Origin: Gemmatimonadota bacterium
GTDB taxonomy: Bacteria; Gemmatimonadota; Gemmatimonadetes; Palauibacterales; Palauibacteraceae
DNA: 60,812 nt
Reading direction: 5' to 3'
Assembly: GCA_023554245.1 (NCBI GenBank)
Contig: JAMJQL010000088.1
Span: 1-60,812 of the forward strand
Below the pieces are notes generated by a model. That model saw only the letters and a program-made list of their open reading frames with translations. It ran no database searches and had not been told where the DNA came from. This document shows, piece by piece, positions 26,296 through 35,120 of this stretch (its first letter is position 1; each line of letters opens with the position of its first letter). The position numbers and the translations under genes are program-made.

Positions 26296-26821
26296 GCGCA
26301 GCGCGCTCCTCTTCCCAGAAGGAGATCAGCAGAAGCACGGCACCGACGCTCACCGCGCTGTCGGCAACGTTGAATGTCCAGAAGCGCCAGTCCCCGATTC
26401 CTACATCGATGAAGTCCACGACCCCCGCCTCGTAGCGCAACCGGTCCAGGATGTTCCCGATTGCTCCCGAAGCGATCAGGGACACGGCCACGAGACGCAG
26501 GAGGTCGTCGCGCGGCGTGGACCGATAGATGAGGAACAGCACGACCAGCGCCACGATGGCGAGGACCAGGAAGAAGATGCGCGAGTGTTCTCCGATGTTT
26601 ATGCCGAATGCAGCACCGGGGTTGTGCGTGTAGGTCAGCCGCAGAAAATCGCCGATTACGCTTCGCTTCGCGTACATCGGGATATTCGCGACGATCCATT
26701 CCTTGGTGAGATAGTCCGCGAGGACCACCAGGCTCATGATCCCAGCGAGCAGGGCGCCCTTCCGGACGCCCCCGCTATCGGTCGGCCGGTTCCCGCTCAG
26801 GCCCGACTCATCGGGAGTCAC
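26264..26821 (-). CDS. lspA: Lipoprotein signal peptidase LspA
   Basis: Aspartyl inner membrane peptidase that removes signal peptides from prolipoproteins. 185 residues from the GTG at 26821, which follows GAGGAG by 4 bases and overlaps the dksA end by 14. Four membrane segments; DYLTKEWI in the first, THNPGAAFGI, and the two catalytic Asp motifs GAIGNILDRL (Asp126) and FNVADSAVSVG (Asp154). A much longer open frame runs upstream through dksA but has no family sequence. Confidence 0.94.
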   Translation of the reverse strand: MTPDESGLSGNRPTDSGGVRKGALLAGIMSLVVLADYLTKEWIVANIPMYAKRSVIGDFLRLTYTHNPGAAFGINIGEHSRIFFLVLAIVALVVLFLIYRSTPRDDLLRLVAVSLIASGAIGNILDRLRYEAGVVDFIDVGIGDWRFWTFNVADSAVSVGAVLLLISFWEEERAAREREREPAEA

Positions 26822-27191
26822 CCGTCTCCTCTTTTTCCTTGCAGCCGATGCACAGTCGCGTGTGAGGCAACGCCTCGAGTCTCTCGAAGCCGATCGGGTC
26901 CCCGCAATCTTCGCAATCGCCGAACGTCTCTGGCGCTCGGTAGAGACGGCGAAGCGCCTCATCGAGGTGGTAGAGGTACCGACCTTCCTTGCTGGCGAAC
27001 AGGAACGCCTTCTCGCGCTCCATTGCATCCGTGCCTTGATCGGCCATGTGGAAGCTGTACGCCGACAGGTCTCCATCCGATGCCTGCAGCGAACTGGCAA
27101 AGGACTCGTCATAATTCGCGAGTTCTTTGATCGCACGCTCGCGCATCCTGAGCAGCAGATCCTCGATCTGCTTCAGTTCCTTCTTCTTCAT
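26808..27191 (-). CDS. DksA/TraR family zinc-finger regulator
   Basis: 127 residues from the ATG at 27191. An N-terminal coiled coil (KKKELKQIEDLLLRMRERAIKEL) is followed by an acidic tip region (MADQGTDAMERE) and a C4 zinc finger: Cys93-x2-Cys96 and Cys114-x2-Cys117. DksA binds the RNA polymerase secondary channel and works with ppGpp. The tip aspartates (51 and 55) are spaced three apart rather than two, so true DksA activity is uncertain. Lies 43 bases after ileS. Confidence 0.85.
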   Translation of the reverse strand: MKKKELKQIEDLLLRMRERAIKELANYDESFASSLQASDGDLSAYSFHMADQGTDAMEREKAFLFASKEGRYLYHLDEALRRLYRAPETFGDCEDCGDPIGFERLEALPHTRLCIGCKEKEETGDSR

Positions 27192-27234
27192 CCAGGTCCC
27201 CGCCTTCAAAGACAGTCGCTTCGTGTCGTCTCGC

Positions 27235-30200
27235 TCAGGCGTCGACTTCGTTCCGAGCTGCGACACCCAACGCTATCGTTACCGATTCACCGTCGATTTC
27301 GAACCGCCCCAGGTGCGGCCGCTTCGCCGAGTCCTCGCCGTCGGCATCGGCCCCGGCCGAAACTGAAGTGGCCAGCGTCTCCCTGCCGATCCCTTCGCCG
27401 TAGGACTCCACCACGCTTCGCACCCGGTCGGATCCGCCGATCCACAGCCGTATCCGGTCCTCCACCGCAAGCCCCGCTTCGCGCCGCAAACGCTGGACGC
27501 GGCTCACCACCTCTCGAGCCAGGCCCTCATCCAGCAATTCATCGGTGAGCGAGGTATCGAGGCCCACCACGTACCCCGAGTCCGCCTTGACCGTCAGATC
27601 ACCCTTTGCTTCCTCGAGGATTCGAACCTCCTCGGGGTGGACTTCCACCAGCTCGCCGTCCATCTGCAGAGCCACGGTGCCACCATCTCTCAGCGTCGCC
27701 AGGGACTCGGAATCCAGACGGCCGATCGCTCCGGCGATCTCGGGTGTGCGGCTTCCGAATCGCGGCCCCAGACGTCCGAAGTCTGGTTTAGCGGACAGCC
27801 TAATAATATCGGCATCGGCGGCCGGAAATACAACCTCTCGAACATTGAGTTCGTCCCGGACAATATCGAGCATCGCTTCGCTCAAACGCCGGCCTCCTGG
27901 AAGTGCGGCCTGAATCCCGAGCAGCGGCTGGCGAACCCGGATCGACGCCTCCTCGCGCGCCGCCCGCCCCAGACTGACCAGCTCGCGCGCGTCATCCATC
28001 TCGTGCTCGAGCTCGGGGTCTCTCCGTCCGGCGTCCGCCGGAAAGTCGACCAGATGGGCGGAAGCCCCCGTGAGTTCGCGGTGGAGCCAGTCCGAGAGGA
28101 AGGGAGCTATCGGTGCGAGAAGAGCCGAGACCGTAACGAGCGCCTCGTGAAGCGTCGCAAAGGCGTCCGACGACCACAACTCATTCGATCCCGAGGGACG
28201 CGTCGCCCAGAAGCGCTCGCGATTTCGGCGCACGTACCAGTTCGACAGATCATCGAGAACAAAACCGGAGAGTCTCCGCGCCGCCCGTGTCAGATCGTAT
28301 CCGTCGAGATCCGCGCGCACCGACACGATCAGCGAGTCGATCCGGCTGAGCAGCCACCTGTCGATCGGCAGGCGCTCCGCTGGCGACCGCGAGGAGCAGG
28401 ACTCGTGGCTCCAGTCTTCGAGGCCTGCATAGAGCGCGAAGAACCTGTACACGCTGCGCAAGGTGTCGAACAGCTTGCGGTTGGTCTCTCGTATCGCGTC
28501 GCCGTCCCAACGCTTGGGCAACCACGGATTGCTCGATGCGAGCAGGTAGAAGCGGATCGCATCGGCTCCATGTTCCGAAATCGCCTCCCACGGATCGACG
28601 ACGTTTCCCCGCGATTTCGACATTTTCTGGCCGTCTTCGTCCAGCACCAGGTCGTTGACGACTACGGCCCGGTAGGCCGGAGCATCGAACAGAAGGGTGG
28701 AGATCGCCAGCAGCGAATAGAACCACCCGCGCGTCTGATCCACTCCTTCCGCGATGAAGTCTGCCGGGAAATGGGCGGCGAAGTCGTCTTGATTTTCGAA
28801 CGGATAGTGCCATTGAGCGAACGGCATCGATCCCGAGTCGAACCAGGTGTCGAGCACTTCGGGGACGCGACGCATCCGGCCCTCACAGCCCGGGTGCGTG
28901 CAGGCCCACTCGAGCTCATCGATCCCCGGTCTGTGAGGGTCGAAGTCCTTCGGAAGCGCTCCGTTCAGCTCCGCGAGTCGCGCGAAGGAGCCCGGCACCT
29001 CTCTGTGCATCGGCTCCCCGTCACAGACCCAGATCGGTAGCGGAGTCCCCCAGTAGCGGTCCCGGGAAATCGCCCAGTCCACGTTGTTGGCCAGCCATTC
29101 TCCCATCCGTCCGGATCCGATCTCCGGAGGGTGCCACTCGGTAGACGCACTGTTCTCGATCAGGCGGTCCTTCACCTCCGTGGTTCGGATGTACCAGGAG
29201 TCCCTCGCCATGTAGAGCAGCGGGCTGTCGCACCGCCAGCAGTGGGGGTAGCTGTGTCGGAGGGTACCGGAGTCGAACAGTAGACCCCTTTCATCCAGCA
29301 TTCTCACCAGGTCGGCATCCGCCTCCTTGACAGCTACGCCGCCTACCTCCCGAACGGACGGCTCGAAGCGGCCTGCGTCGTCGACCGGGCGGACGACAGG
29401 CAGATCGTGCTCCCGGCCCATCTCGAAGTCATCGGCGCCGAAGGCGGGTGCGGTGTGAACCAGACCCGTGCCATCCTCGTCGCTGACGAATGCGGCAGGC
29501 AAGACCCGACCGTGGGTCTCGGCGTACGAAGGGTCGAGATCGAATGGACGCACATATGCAAGGCTCGCCAGCTCCTCCGCAGGCACGGCACGAACGATCC
29601 GGCCGTCTTCTCCGAACAGGGCTTCGACACGCCCGCGGCTGAGAACGTATCGGTGCCCCTCGCTCTCGACCTCCACGTATGGAATCTCGGGACCGAAGGC
29701 CACGGCCACGTTGGAGACGAGGGTCCACGGCGTGGTGGTCCAGACGAGGAGACTGCGGTCTTCTTCGCCCTCCACCGGGAACCTCACCGTCACGGACGGA
29801 TCCGAGCGGTCCGCATACCCCTGCGCGACCTCGTGGCTGGATAGGCCCGTGCCGCACCTCGGACAGTAGGGCAGCACCTTGAAACCACGGTAGAGCAGAC
29901 CCTTCCGCTCGATTTCGGATAGAGCCCACCAGACCGACTCGACGTATTCCGGCAAGAACGTGACGTACGGATCGTCGTAATTCAGCCAGTAGCCGATCCG
30001 GCGGGACACACGCTCCCAGTCCTCCTTGTACGTGAACACGTTCTCCCGACAGGCGTCGTTGAACTCCTTCACGCCGATCTCTTCGATCTCCGGCTTTCCC
30101 GAGATCCCCAGACGCTTCTCGGCCTCGATCTCGACCGGAAGTCCGTGCGTGTCCCAACCGGCGATACGGGTCACGTGGCTGCCCGTCATCGCGCGGAAGC

Positions 30201-30405
30201 GCGCTACCGTGTCCTTGATCGTTCGGGCGAGCACGTGATGCACGCCGGGCCGACCGTTGGCGGTTGGAGGTCCTTCGTAGAACACGAACTCGGGCGCCCC
30301 CTTCCGCAGGGCGAGCGACTGTTCGAAGGTGCCCTCGCTCTCCCAGACGGACAGGATCTCCTGTTCGAGCGCCTCGATCGGCTCGGTGAGTTCACGATAC
30401 GCCAT
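27235..30405 (-). CDS. ileS: Isoleucyl-tRNA synthetase, IleRS2 type with GVHH in place of HIGH
   Basis: Charges tRNA-Ile. 1056 residues. The catalytic domain opens EFVFYEGPPTANGRPG; the HIGH motif position reads G54-V-H-H57. The editing CP1 domain has WTTTPWTLVSN and GTGLVHTAPAFGADD, the KMSKS motif is intact (KMSKSRGNVVDPW), and the anticodon-binding domain follows (NWYVRRNRERFW). The motif style and long C-terminal region match the eukaryote-like IleRS2 group. Starts 8 bases after divIVA with GAGAGG upstream. Confidence 0.96.
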   Translation of the reverse strand: MAYRELTEPIEALEQEILSVWESEGTFEQSLALRKGAPEFVFYEGPPTANGRPGVHHVLARTIKDTVARFRAMTGSHVTRIAGWDTHGLPVEIEAEKRLGISGKPEIEEIGVKEFNDACRENVFTYKEDWERVSRRIGYWLNYDDPYVTFLPEYVESVWWALSEIERKGLLYRGFKVLPYCPRCGTGLSSHEVAQGYADRSDPSVTVRFPVEGEEDRSLLVWTTTPWTLVSNVAVAFGPEIPYVEVESEGHRYVLSRGRVEALFGEDGRIVRAVPAEELASLAYVRPFDLDPSYAETHGRVLPAAFVSDEDGTGLVHTAPAFGADDFEMGREHDLPVVRPVDDAGRFEPSVREVGGVAVKEADADLVRMLDERGLLFDSGTLRHSYPHCWRCDSPLLYMARDSWYIRTTEVKDRLIENSASTEWHPPEIGSGRMGEWLANNVDWAISRDRYWGTPLPIWVCDGEPMHREVPGSFARLAELNGALPKDFDPHRPGIDELEWACTHPGCEGRMRRVPEVLDTWFDSGSMPFAQWHYPFENQDDFAAHFPADFIAEGVDQTRGWFYSLLAISTLLFDAPAYRAVVVNDLVLDEDGQKMSKSRGNVVDPWEAISEHGADAIRFYLLASSNPWLPKRWDGDAIRETNRKLFDTLRSVYRFFALYAGLEDWSHESCSSRSPAERLPIDRWLLSRIDSLIVSVRADLDGYDLTRAARRLSGFVLDDLSNWYVRRNRERFWATRPSGSNELWSSDAFATLHEALVTVSALLAPIAPFLSDWLHRELTGASAHLVDFPADAGRRDPELEHEMDDARELVSLGRAAREEASIRVRQPLLGIQAALPGGRRLSEAMLDIVRDELNVREVVFPAADADIIRLSAKPDFGRLGPRFGSRTPEIAGAIGRLDSESLATLRDGGTVALQMDGELVEVHPEEVRILEEAKGDLTVKADSGYVVGLDTSLTDELLDEGLAREVVSRVQRLRREAGLAVEDRIRLWIGGSDRVRSVVESYGEGIGRETLATSVSAGADADGEDSAKRPHLGRFEIDGESVTIALGVAARNEVDA

Positions 30406-30413
30406 CGTGCCTC

Positions 30414-31037
30414 TCAGCCCCCGTAGTTCGATTCGTGCGGCCCGTCCGGATCCGCGACCTCAGCCGGCCCGCCATCCCGAGCCTCGTCGCCGTCAGCTGC
30501 GTTCAGAGCCTCTTCCTCCGGCGGACCTGCGATCCGGTCCTCGCTCTCCTCGCCGGTGTCGATATCCAGGCCGGCGAAGCCTCGCTTCTCTTCGTCCTCG
30601 ATCTCGGCGAGGAAGTGCTCGATCGTGGTGCGCAGCGATCGGAGGAATCCCGCGCGCCGGACCCGGAGGTCATCCAGTCCCCTCCGCGCGCCCTGCACGG
30701 CCGATTCGGCATCACGTCGGATCTCCCGGGCCTGTCGCTCGGCTTCTCGCACACGCAGGTCGGCCGTCTTCTCGGCCTGGGCCCGGGCTTCCTCTCTGAG
30801 CTCCTGCGCCGTTACCAGCGCCTCGTTCAGCGCCTTCTCCCTTTCCTGGAATGCCGCCAGCTGCTCCTTCAGCAGATCTGACTGCTCGCGAAGTCGCAGC
30901 TCCCGTCCCACCAGGTCTTCGAGGCGATCCGCCACCAGATCCAGAAAGCCATCCACCTGCGCGGGATCGTATCCGCGCACGGCGCGGCGAAAATCGTCCT
31001 TTTTCTTGCGTACGTCGAGCGGCGTCAGATCGATCAT
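30414..31037 (-). CDS. divIVA: DivIVA domain protein
   Basis: 207 residues. The N-terminal DivIVA signature (LTPLDVRKKKDDFRRAVRGYD, PAQVDGFLDLVADRLEDL) is the membrane-curvature-binding head; a long coiled coil follows (about 40-120), then an acidic disordered tail. DivIVA marks poles and septa and positions division or growth proteins. It is less usual in Gram-negative lineages. Start ATGA overlaps the yggS stop. Confidence 0.9.
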   Translation of the reverse strand: MIDLTPLDVRKKKDDFRRAVRGYDPAQVDGFLDLVADRLEDLVGRELRLREQSDLLKEQLAAFQEREKALNEALVTAQELREEARAQAEKTADLRVREAERQAREIRRDAESAVQGARRGLDDLRVRRAGFLRSLRTTIEHFLAEIEDEEKRGFAGLDIDTGEESEDRIAGPPEEEALNAADGDEARDGGPAEVADPDGPHESNYGG

Positions 31038-31738
31038 TGGCCCGGTCTCTTTCCCACGAGGATCGTTCCCAGCCTGAGCTCGGTACTGCCCTCCTCGACC
31101 GCGAGCTCGAAGTCGTTGCTCATTCCCATTGAAAGCACCTCTCCCGCGTAACCTTCGATCTCCAAGCGGCAGCGATCGTTCAGTTCCCGCGTGCGGCGGA
31201 ACACGGAGCGCAAGAGTTCTTCGTCGTCCACGAACGGCGCCATCGTCATCAGTCCCTCCACCCTCAATCCCGGGAGTTCACAGACCTCCGCTACCCTGGC
31301 GGGGCCGGCCTCGACCGGGAAACCACCCTTCGAGGCCTCTCCGGACGCATTGACCTGAACCAGGACGGGCAGGGCCGCACGATCCGCTTTTTCCACCTCC
31401 GCAGACAGCTTCGAGGCCAGTCGCAGTGAGTCCACCGATTCGATGCGGTCGAATACGCGGATCACCCGGGCAGCCTTGTTCCGCTGCACGTGTCCGACCA
31501 TACACCATTCGAGATCCAGTCCGGTCAGCGACCCCCGCTTGGCGTCGGCCTCGGCCACTCGGTTCTCGCCGACCCGGTCGAATCCCGCAGCCGCCACCGC
31601 TTCCAGAATCGATGCCCCGTGCCCCTTCGTGATGGGCAACAGCTCGACCACGCTCGGATCTCGTCCGGCGCGCTCGGCCGCCTCTCGCACGCGAGCGAAC
31701 ACGCGGGCCGCTCGCTCCTGAATCTCCTCGTGGTTCAC
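31034..31738 (-). CDS. yggS: YggS-family pyridoxal phosphate homeostasis protein
   Basis: 234 residues from a GTG at 31738. TIM-barrel fold III PLP protein: PLP lysine Lys38 in LLPITKGHG, then VGENRVAEADAK, WCMVGHVQRNKAARV, LVQVNASGEASKGGF and LSMGMSNDFELAVEEGSTELRLG. Members keep free PLP low and affect amino acid balance; in many genomes they sit beside divisome genes, here divIVA. No ribosome site is clear before the GTG; a predicted promoter places transcription start on or next to it. Confidence 0.9.
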   Translation of the reverse strand: MNHEEIQERAARVFARVREAAERAGRDPSVVELLPITKGHGASILEAVAAAGFDRVGENRVAEADAKRGSLTGLDLEWCMVGHVQRNKAARVIRVFDRIESVDSLRLASKLSAEVEKADRAALPVLVQVNASGEASKGGFPVEAGPARVAEVCELPGLRVEGLMTMAPFVDDEELLRSVFRRTRELNDRCRLEIEGYAGEVLSMGMSNDFELAVEEGSTELRLGTILVGKRPGQ

Positions 31739-31746
31739 GGCCGGGA

Positions 31747-31775
31747 GTCTACCGACCGTGACCGGTTGCGGCAAC
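31747..31775 (-). promoter_or_regulatory. Candidate promoter of yggS-divIVA-ileS unit, possibly leaderless
   Basis: Minus strand -35 TTGCCG (31770-31775), 17-base spacer, -10 TAGACT (31747-31752). The expected start lies about 7 bases downstream, at the yggS GTG (31738), and no ribosome site precedes that codon. Box matches are 4 of 6 each, so this is tentative. Confidence 0.4.
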
Positions 31776-31809
31776 GCGGGTCGGACTGCGGGATTCAGGC
31801 TTAAACGCA

Positions 31810-31840
31810 ACAGGCCGGCCGCGTCTCCGCGGCCGGCCTG
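31810..31840 (-). terminator. Hairpin terminator after tonB
   Basis: Perfect 13-bp GC-rich stem (31828-31840 with 31811-31823) around a 4-base loop, followed on the minus strand by TTGCGTTT. The T tract is imperfect, but the stem is strong and lies 31 bases after the tonB stop, just before the yggS promoter. Confidence 0.75.
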
Positions 31841-31870
31841 TGCGATTGCCCTTACTCCTGCGACGTGTCG

Positions 31871-32584
31871 TCAGCTCTTCACCTGGAAGTCGATCCTCTG
31901 AGCCACCCACACACCCACCGGCTTGTCCCTGTTCATCGCCGGTGAGAACTCCATCTGGTCGACGATCTGAGCGGCTGCGTTGTCGAAGGCGGGATAACCG
32001 CTCGACTTCTGGACCTGCGACTTGGCCGCTCTGCCGCTCTCGTCCACGAATACCCAGAGGGTGACTTCCCCGCTGATACCGGCCTCGCGCAGCATCGAGG
32101 GATACAGCCGCTGCAACAGCCTCTGAATATCGCTACCGTTCTTCAGCCGGGGTTCCACGTCACGCGGGATGTAGGACGGGACGTCTTCCGGTGCCGCGCC
32201 GGCCGGCGGCGGCGGCAGATTTTCGACCGGATTGTCCTCGAACGTGGTCGGCGCGATCGTGATATCTTCGTCCATGTCCACGTTGGCTGAAACGCGAGGT
32301 GTCGCGGGCCGGGCGATCTGCTCTGGCGGTGGCGGAATCTTGACCTCGGGCGGCAGGTCGACGGAGATGATCTCCTCCGACACCGAGCCGAGATCGGCGG
32401 CCTCCAGCTGCGGGAACCAGTTGAACAGCGCGAAGTGCGCGAACGTGGCGACGATCACGCTCCCCCAGAGCCAGCTCGGATAGTCGCGCTTGAATCGCTC
32501 GTTCGCCGTCATGAAGGCGGCATCGCCGACCTTCCGTTCCTTGCGGCGGTTCTTCGGGGTCCCGTCGTAAATCGATTCGCTCAT
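31871..32584 (-). CDS. TonB-like energy transducer
   Basis: 237 residues. A cytoplasmic N-terminus of about 40 residues, unusually long for TonB, precedes a membrane segment (about 40-57, WGSVIVATFAHFALFNWF), then a Pro-rich periplasmic stretch (VKIPPPPEQIARPATPR, LPPPPAGAAPEDVP) and a C-terminal TonB domain (AGISGEVTLWVFVDESGRAAKSQVQKSSGYPAFDNAA, split here by function not sequence). It couples the proton gradient, through ExbB/ExbD, to outer membrane receptors. Last gene of the exbB-exbD-exbD-tonB unit. Confidence 0.87.
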   Translation of the reverse strand: MSESIYDGTPKNRRKERKVGDAAFMTANERFKRDYPSWLWGSVIVATFAHFALFNWFPQLEAADLGSVSEEIISVDLPPEVKIPPPPEQIARPATPRVSANVDMDEDITIAPTTFEDNPVENLPPPPAGAAPEDVPSYIPRDVEPRLKNGSDIQRLLQRLYPSMLREAGISGEVTLWVFVDESGRAAKSQVQKSSGYPAFDNAAAQIVDQMEFSPAMNRDKPVGVWVAQRIDFQVKS

Positions 32585-32588
32585 CCCG

Positions 32589-33032
32589 CTACCTCCTCGC
32601 GCGCTGCACCCGCTGCTCGACCCGGGTCGCGAACGTCACCCGAACCGCTCCGGCTGCCTGCAACTGCTTCGTGATCGAGTTGATCTCGCTGTAGGGGACA
32701 TCCCGGTCGCCCCGCAGCGCAACCACGAGCTCCCGATTGTCCGAATAGAGAGGTCGAACGACCTCGTCGATGTTGTCCTGTGGCACGATCTGGTCGTTGA
32801 TGAACACCGTGCCATCCCGATCCACCCACAGGTGGAGGATGTTCTTGCGCTTCTCGTCGATCTTCTGGGTGGCCTCGGCCGAAGCCCAGTCGATCGGGAC
32901 GTTGCGCTCGCGACGGAAGACCGTCGAGACCATGAAGAAGATGAGCAGCAGGAAGGCGATGTCCGCCATCGACGAGGACGGGATCTCGCTGCTCGCGCCG
33001 GACTTCCGGCTGAAGCCCTTCGACTTGGACAT
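32589..33032 (-). CDS. exbD: ExbD/TolR family proton-channel subunit (second copy)
   Basis: 147 residues. Ser/Lys-rich N-terminus, then one membrane segment carrying the key aspartate in SMADIAFLLLIFFMVSTVF, and a periplasmic domain with LWVDRDGTVFINDQIV and LVVALRGDRDVPYSEIN. Paralogue of the gene just upstream; the two subunits probably assemble with ExbB. Sits 4 bases before tonB and 2 after the first exbD. Confidence 0.9.
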   Translation of the reverse strand: MSKSKGFSRKSGASSEIPSSSMADIAFLLLIFFMVSTVFRRERNVPIDWASAEATQKIDEKRKNILHLWVDRDGTVFINDQIVPQDNIDEVVRPLYSDNRELVVALRGDRDVPYSEINSITKQLQAAGAVRVTFATRVEQRVQRARR

Positions 33033-33034
33033 GC

Positions 33035-33457
33035 CTACTCCTCGAGCATCTGCAGGGAGATCCGCTCGGCGCCCGCGAGCTTGACCTCGTCAAGAACGTT
33101 GACCATGTGGCGGTAGGCCGCCCCTCCATCCGTCTTGATCGCCGCAATCAGGTTCGGGTTCGCAGCCAACTCCTGTCGGAGAAGCACTTCGACCTGATCG
33201 TACGGAATTACCTGCTCTTCCTGGCTTTCGCCCCTCTTCACCGTGACCGCGCCATCAGGTCGGACGAGAAAGAAGATGATGTTCTTCGCCGAAACGTCCT
33301 GCTCCTCCGATTCCTCGGGCAGCACGATCGGCAATCCCTTCTCCTCGTTGAACACCGTAGTCGTGAGGAAGAAGACGAGAAGCAGAAACGCGATGTCGGC
33401 CATCGACGCCGTGGGTATCTCGTCCGACACCCGTTCCTTGCGGTTCAGTATTGCCAT
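33035..33457 (-). CDS. exbD: ExbD/TolR family proton-channel subunit (first copy)
   Basis: 140 residues. The single membrane segment has the conserved Asp in ASMADIAFLLLVFFLTTTVF. The periplasmic domain contains IIFFLVRPDGAVTVKRG and LIAAIKTDGGAAYRHMVNVLDEVK. A short, strongly conserved cytoplasmic start (RKERVSDEIPTASMAD) is shared with the second copy. 79 bases after exbB. Confidence 0.9.
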   Translation of the reverse strand: MAILNRKERVSDEIPTASMADIAFLLLVFFLTTTVFNEEKGLPIVLPEESEEQDVSAKNIIFFLVRPDGAVTVKRGESQEEQVIPYDQVEVLLRQELAANPNLIAAIKTDGGAAYRHMVNVLDEVKLAGAERISLQMLEE

Positions 33458-33536
33458 CGTTCACCCGTGTTCCAAGGGAGACCTGTTCGTATTTACACGA
33501 CCATCGGTGGTTCGATCCGGTGTCAGGCGCCTCCGA

Positions 33537-34181
33537 TCAGGCCCGTCGCTCCTGGCTCTGCCAGATCAGATCGAGTACCGCCTCCGATCCCTTCTCCATA
33601 TCCGCGATCAATGTGTCGATGCGAGTCACGAAATAGTTGTAAGCGATATGGACCGGAATCGCGATCGCGAGCCCGGCCGCCGTCGTGATCAGCGCGACCT
33701 TGATACCGGCGGCGACCAGGGTCGGTTCGACCTGGCCGGCCTCTTCAATCGCCGCAAATGCCGCGATCATCCCGATCACCGTTCCCAGGAATCCGAGCAT
33801 GGGAGCAACGTTCGCGATCGTCGCCAACACCGTCAGACCCCGCTCGAGAAAGTCGAGCTCGATCGTGCCCGTCGTGGCGATGGCCTTGCTCACGTCCTGC
33901 GTTCCGCCGCCTTCTTTCACGCGGCGCAGCCCCGTGAGGAGGATCGCGGCGACCGGTCCGCGCGTCTCACGCGCCACCTTGATCGCCTCGTCGATCTGGC
34001 CGGCCGCGCCGAGCTCCTCGATCTGCTTGAGCAGCTTCTTGGAGTCACGGTGGGCGACGAACAGTGTGTACCCCTTGGCGATGATCACGCCGAGGGCGAC
34101 GAGCGAGCAGAGCACGAGAGGGATCATCATGAATCCCCCGTCGTGAAAAATCGTCAACAGCTCGTAACTGGTGTCTTGCAC
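33537..34181 (-). CDS. exbB: ExbB/TolQ (MotA family) proton-channel protein
   Basis: 214 residues from a GTG at 34181 with GGGAG 8 bases upstream. Three membrane segments: about 17-38 (MMIPLVLCSLVALGVIIAKG), about 112-135 (VLATIANVAPMLGFLGTVIGM) and about 155-178 (KVALITTAAGLAIAIPVHI), the last two lining the channel as in ExbB/TolQ. Works with ExbD and TonB downstream to energise outer membrane transport. Confidence 0.92.
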   Translation of the reverse strand: MQDTSYELLTIFHDGGFMMIPLVLCSLVALGVIIAKGYTLFVAHRDSKKLLKQIEELGAAGQIDEAIKVARETRGPVAAILLTGLRRVKEGGGTQDVSKAIATTGTIELDFLERGLTVLATIANVAPMLGFLGTVIGMIAAFAAIEEAGQVEPTLVAAGIKVALITTAAGLAIAIPVHIAYNYFVTRIDTLIADMEKGSEAVLDLIWQSQERRA

Positions 34182-34234
34182 TCGAAGCGCTCCCTTGTGA
34201 GACGGGATTCACCCCGCCGGTTCCGAGGACAGCA

Positions 34235-34263
34235 AGTTTACGCGGGCTGCCGCGCTCCGTCAA
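34235..34263 (-). promoter_or_regulatory. Promoter of the exbB-exbD-exbD-tonB unit
   Basis: Minus strand -35 TTGACG (34258-34263), exact 17-base spacer, -10 TAAACT (34235-34240). Predicted start near 34228, leaving a leader of about 47 bases with GGGAG before the exbB GTG. It lies in the gap between cdaA and exbB. Confidence 0.72.
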
Positions 34264-34280
34264 CGCGAATCGGCCTTCGG

Positions 34281-35120
34281 TCAGCCTTCCGCCGGGAGCG
34301 CCGCGGACCGTTCCACTTCGGGCTCCGCGGAAGCGCCCGCTTCCGCCGACTGCTCCCGACCGCCAGCCTCCAGCCTGCGTCGAAGCTCGTCGGGACGGAG
34401 TCCCCGGTGAAGCCTTCCCTGATGCGCGAGGGATATCTGGCCGGTTTCCTCCGAAATCACCACGACCAGTGCATCGGTCTCCTCCGACAGTCCGAGGGCA
34501 GCGCGGTGGCGTGTACCGAGTGAACGGTCCACGGTCGGCGATTCCGACAGCCTGGGGATCACGCTGCCGGCGTTCGCGATCCGGTCACGCTTCACGATCA
34601 CCGCTCCATCATGAAGGGGGGAGTAGGGAGTGAATACGGTCGTCAGCAGTTCGGCGCTAAGATCTGCATCGAGCGTCGTTCCATGATCGACGTGATTCAG
34701 CAGGTTAACCTCCTGCTCGATCGCGATGATTCCGCCGATCTTCGCTTTGGCGAGCCGATCGGCCGCCTCCGCGATCTGTTCCATCACCTCCTCCTGCTCG
34801 AGGCGCGAAAACGCCTGGAAGAACCTGGTTCTTCCAAGTCGGGCCAGGCCGGCGCGAAGCTCCGGCTGGAATATCACGATCAAGGCGAAGGCACCGTAGG
34901 TGAACACCTGGGAGAGCAGGTACGGGATCAGGCGGAGCTGCAGGGCCTGAGATGCTACGTAGATCGAGACGAGCAGAACGAAGCCTATCAGGACCTGGAA
35001 CGCACGCGTGCCGGTGTAGACCAGCAGCACCCGATAGAGCAGGTAGGAGACCACCAGGATCTCGGCCAGATCCATCCAGTCCAGCCGCAGGAACCCGAGG
35101 TAGTCGATCAGGGCCTGCAT
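34281..35120 (-). CDS. cdaA: Diadenylate cyclase CdaA (c-di-AMP synthase)
   Basis: Makes cyclic di-AMP from two ATP. 279 residues: three N-terminal membrane segments, then the DAC domain with the catalytic SPLHDGAVIV (Asp171-Gly-Ala) and GTRHRAALG (Arg204-His-Arg206) motifs. The Ala/Glu-rich tail is low complexity. It follows folP with a TGATG overlap; the CdaR and GlmM partners common in Firmicutes are not here, as the folP-dacA pairing is typical of Bacteroidota-like genomes. Confidence 0.94.
   Translation of the reverse strand: MQALIDYLGFLRLDWMDLAEILVVSYLLYRVLLVYTGTRAFQVLIGFVLLVSIYVASQALQLRLIPYLLSQVFTYGAFALIVIFQPELRAGLARLGRTRFFQAFSRLEQEEVMEQIAEAADRLAKAKIGGIIAIEQEVNLLNHVDHGTTLDADLSAELLTTVFTPYSPLHDGAVIVKRDRIANAGSVIPRLSESPTVDRSLGTRHRAALGLSEETDALVVVISEETGQISLAHQGRLHRGLRPDELRRRLEAGGREQSAEAGASAEPEVERSAALPAEG

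Noticed and set aside
26822-27136. Longer lspA start running through the dksA gene
   Set aside because: The extra N-terminus is out-of-frame dksA sequence full of Arg and Ser; the GTG at 26821 has GAGGAG and gives the normal length.
27637-29040. 467-codon plus-strand frame inside ileS
   Set aside because: Antisense to the catalytic and editing regions of ileS and low in hydrophobic clusters; no evidence of a gene.
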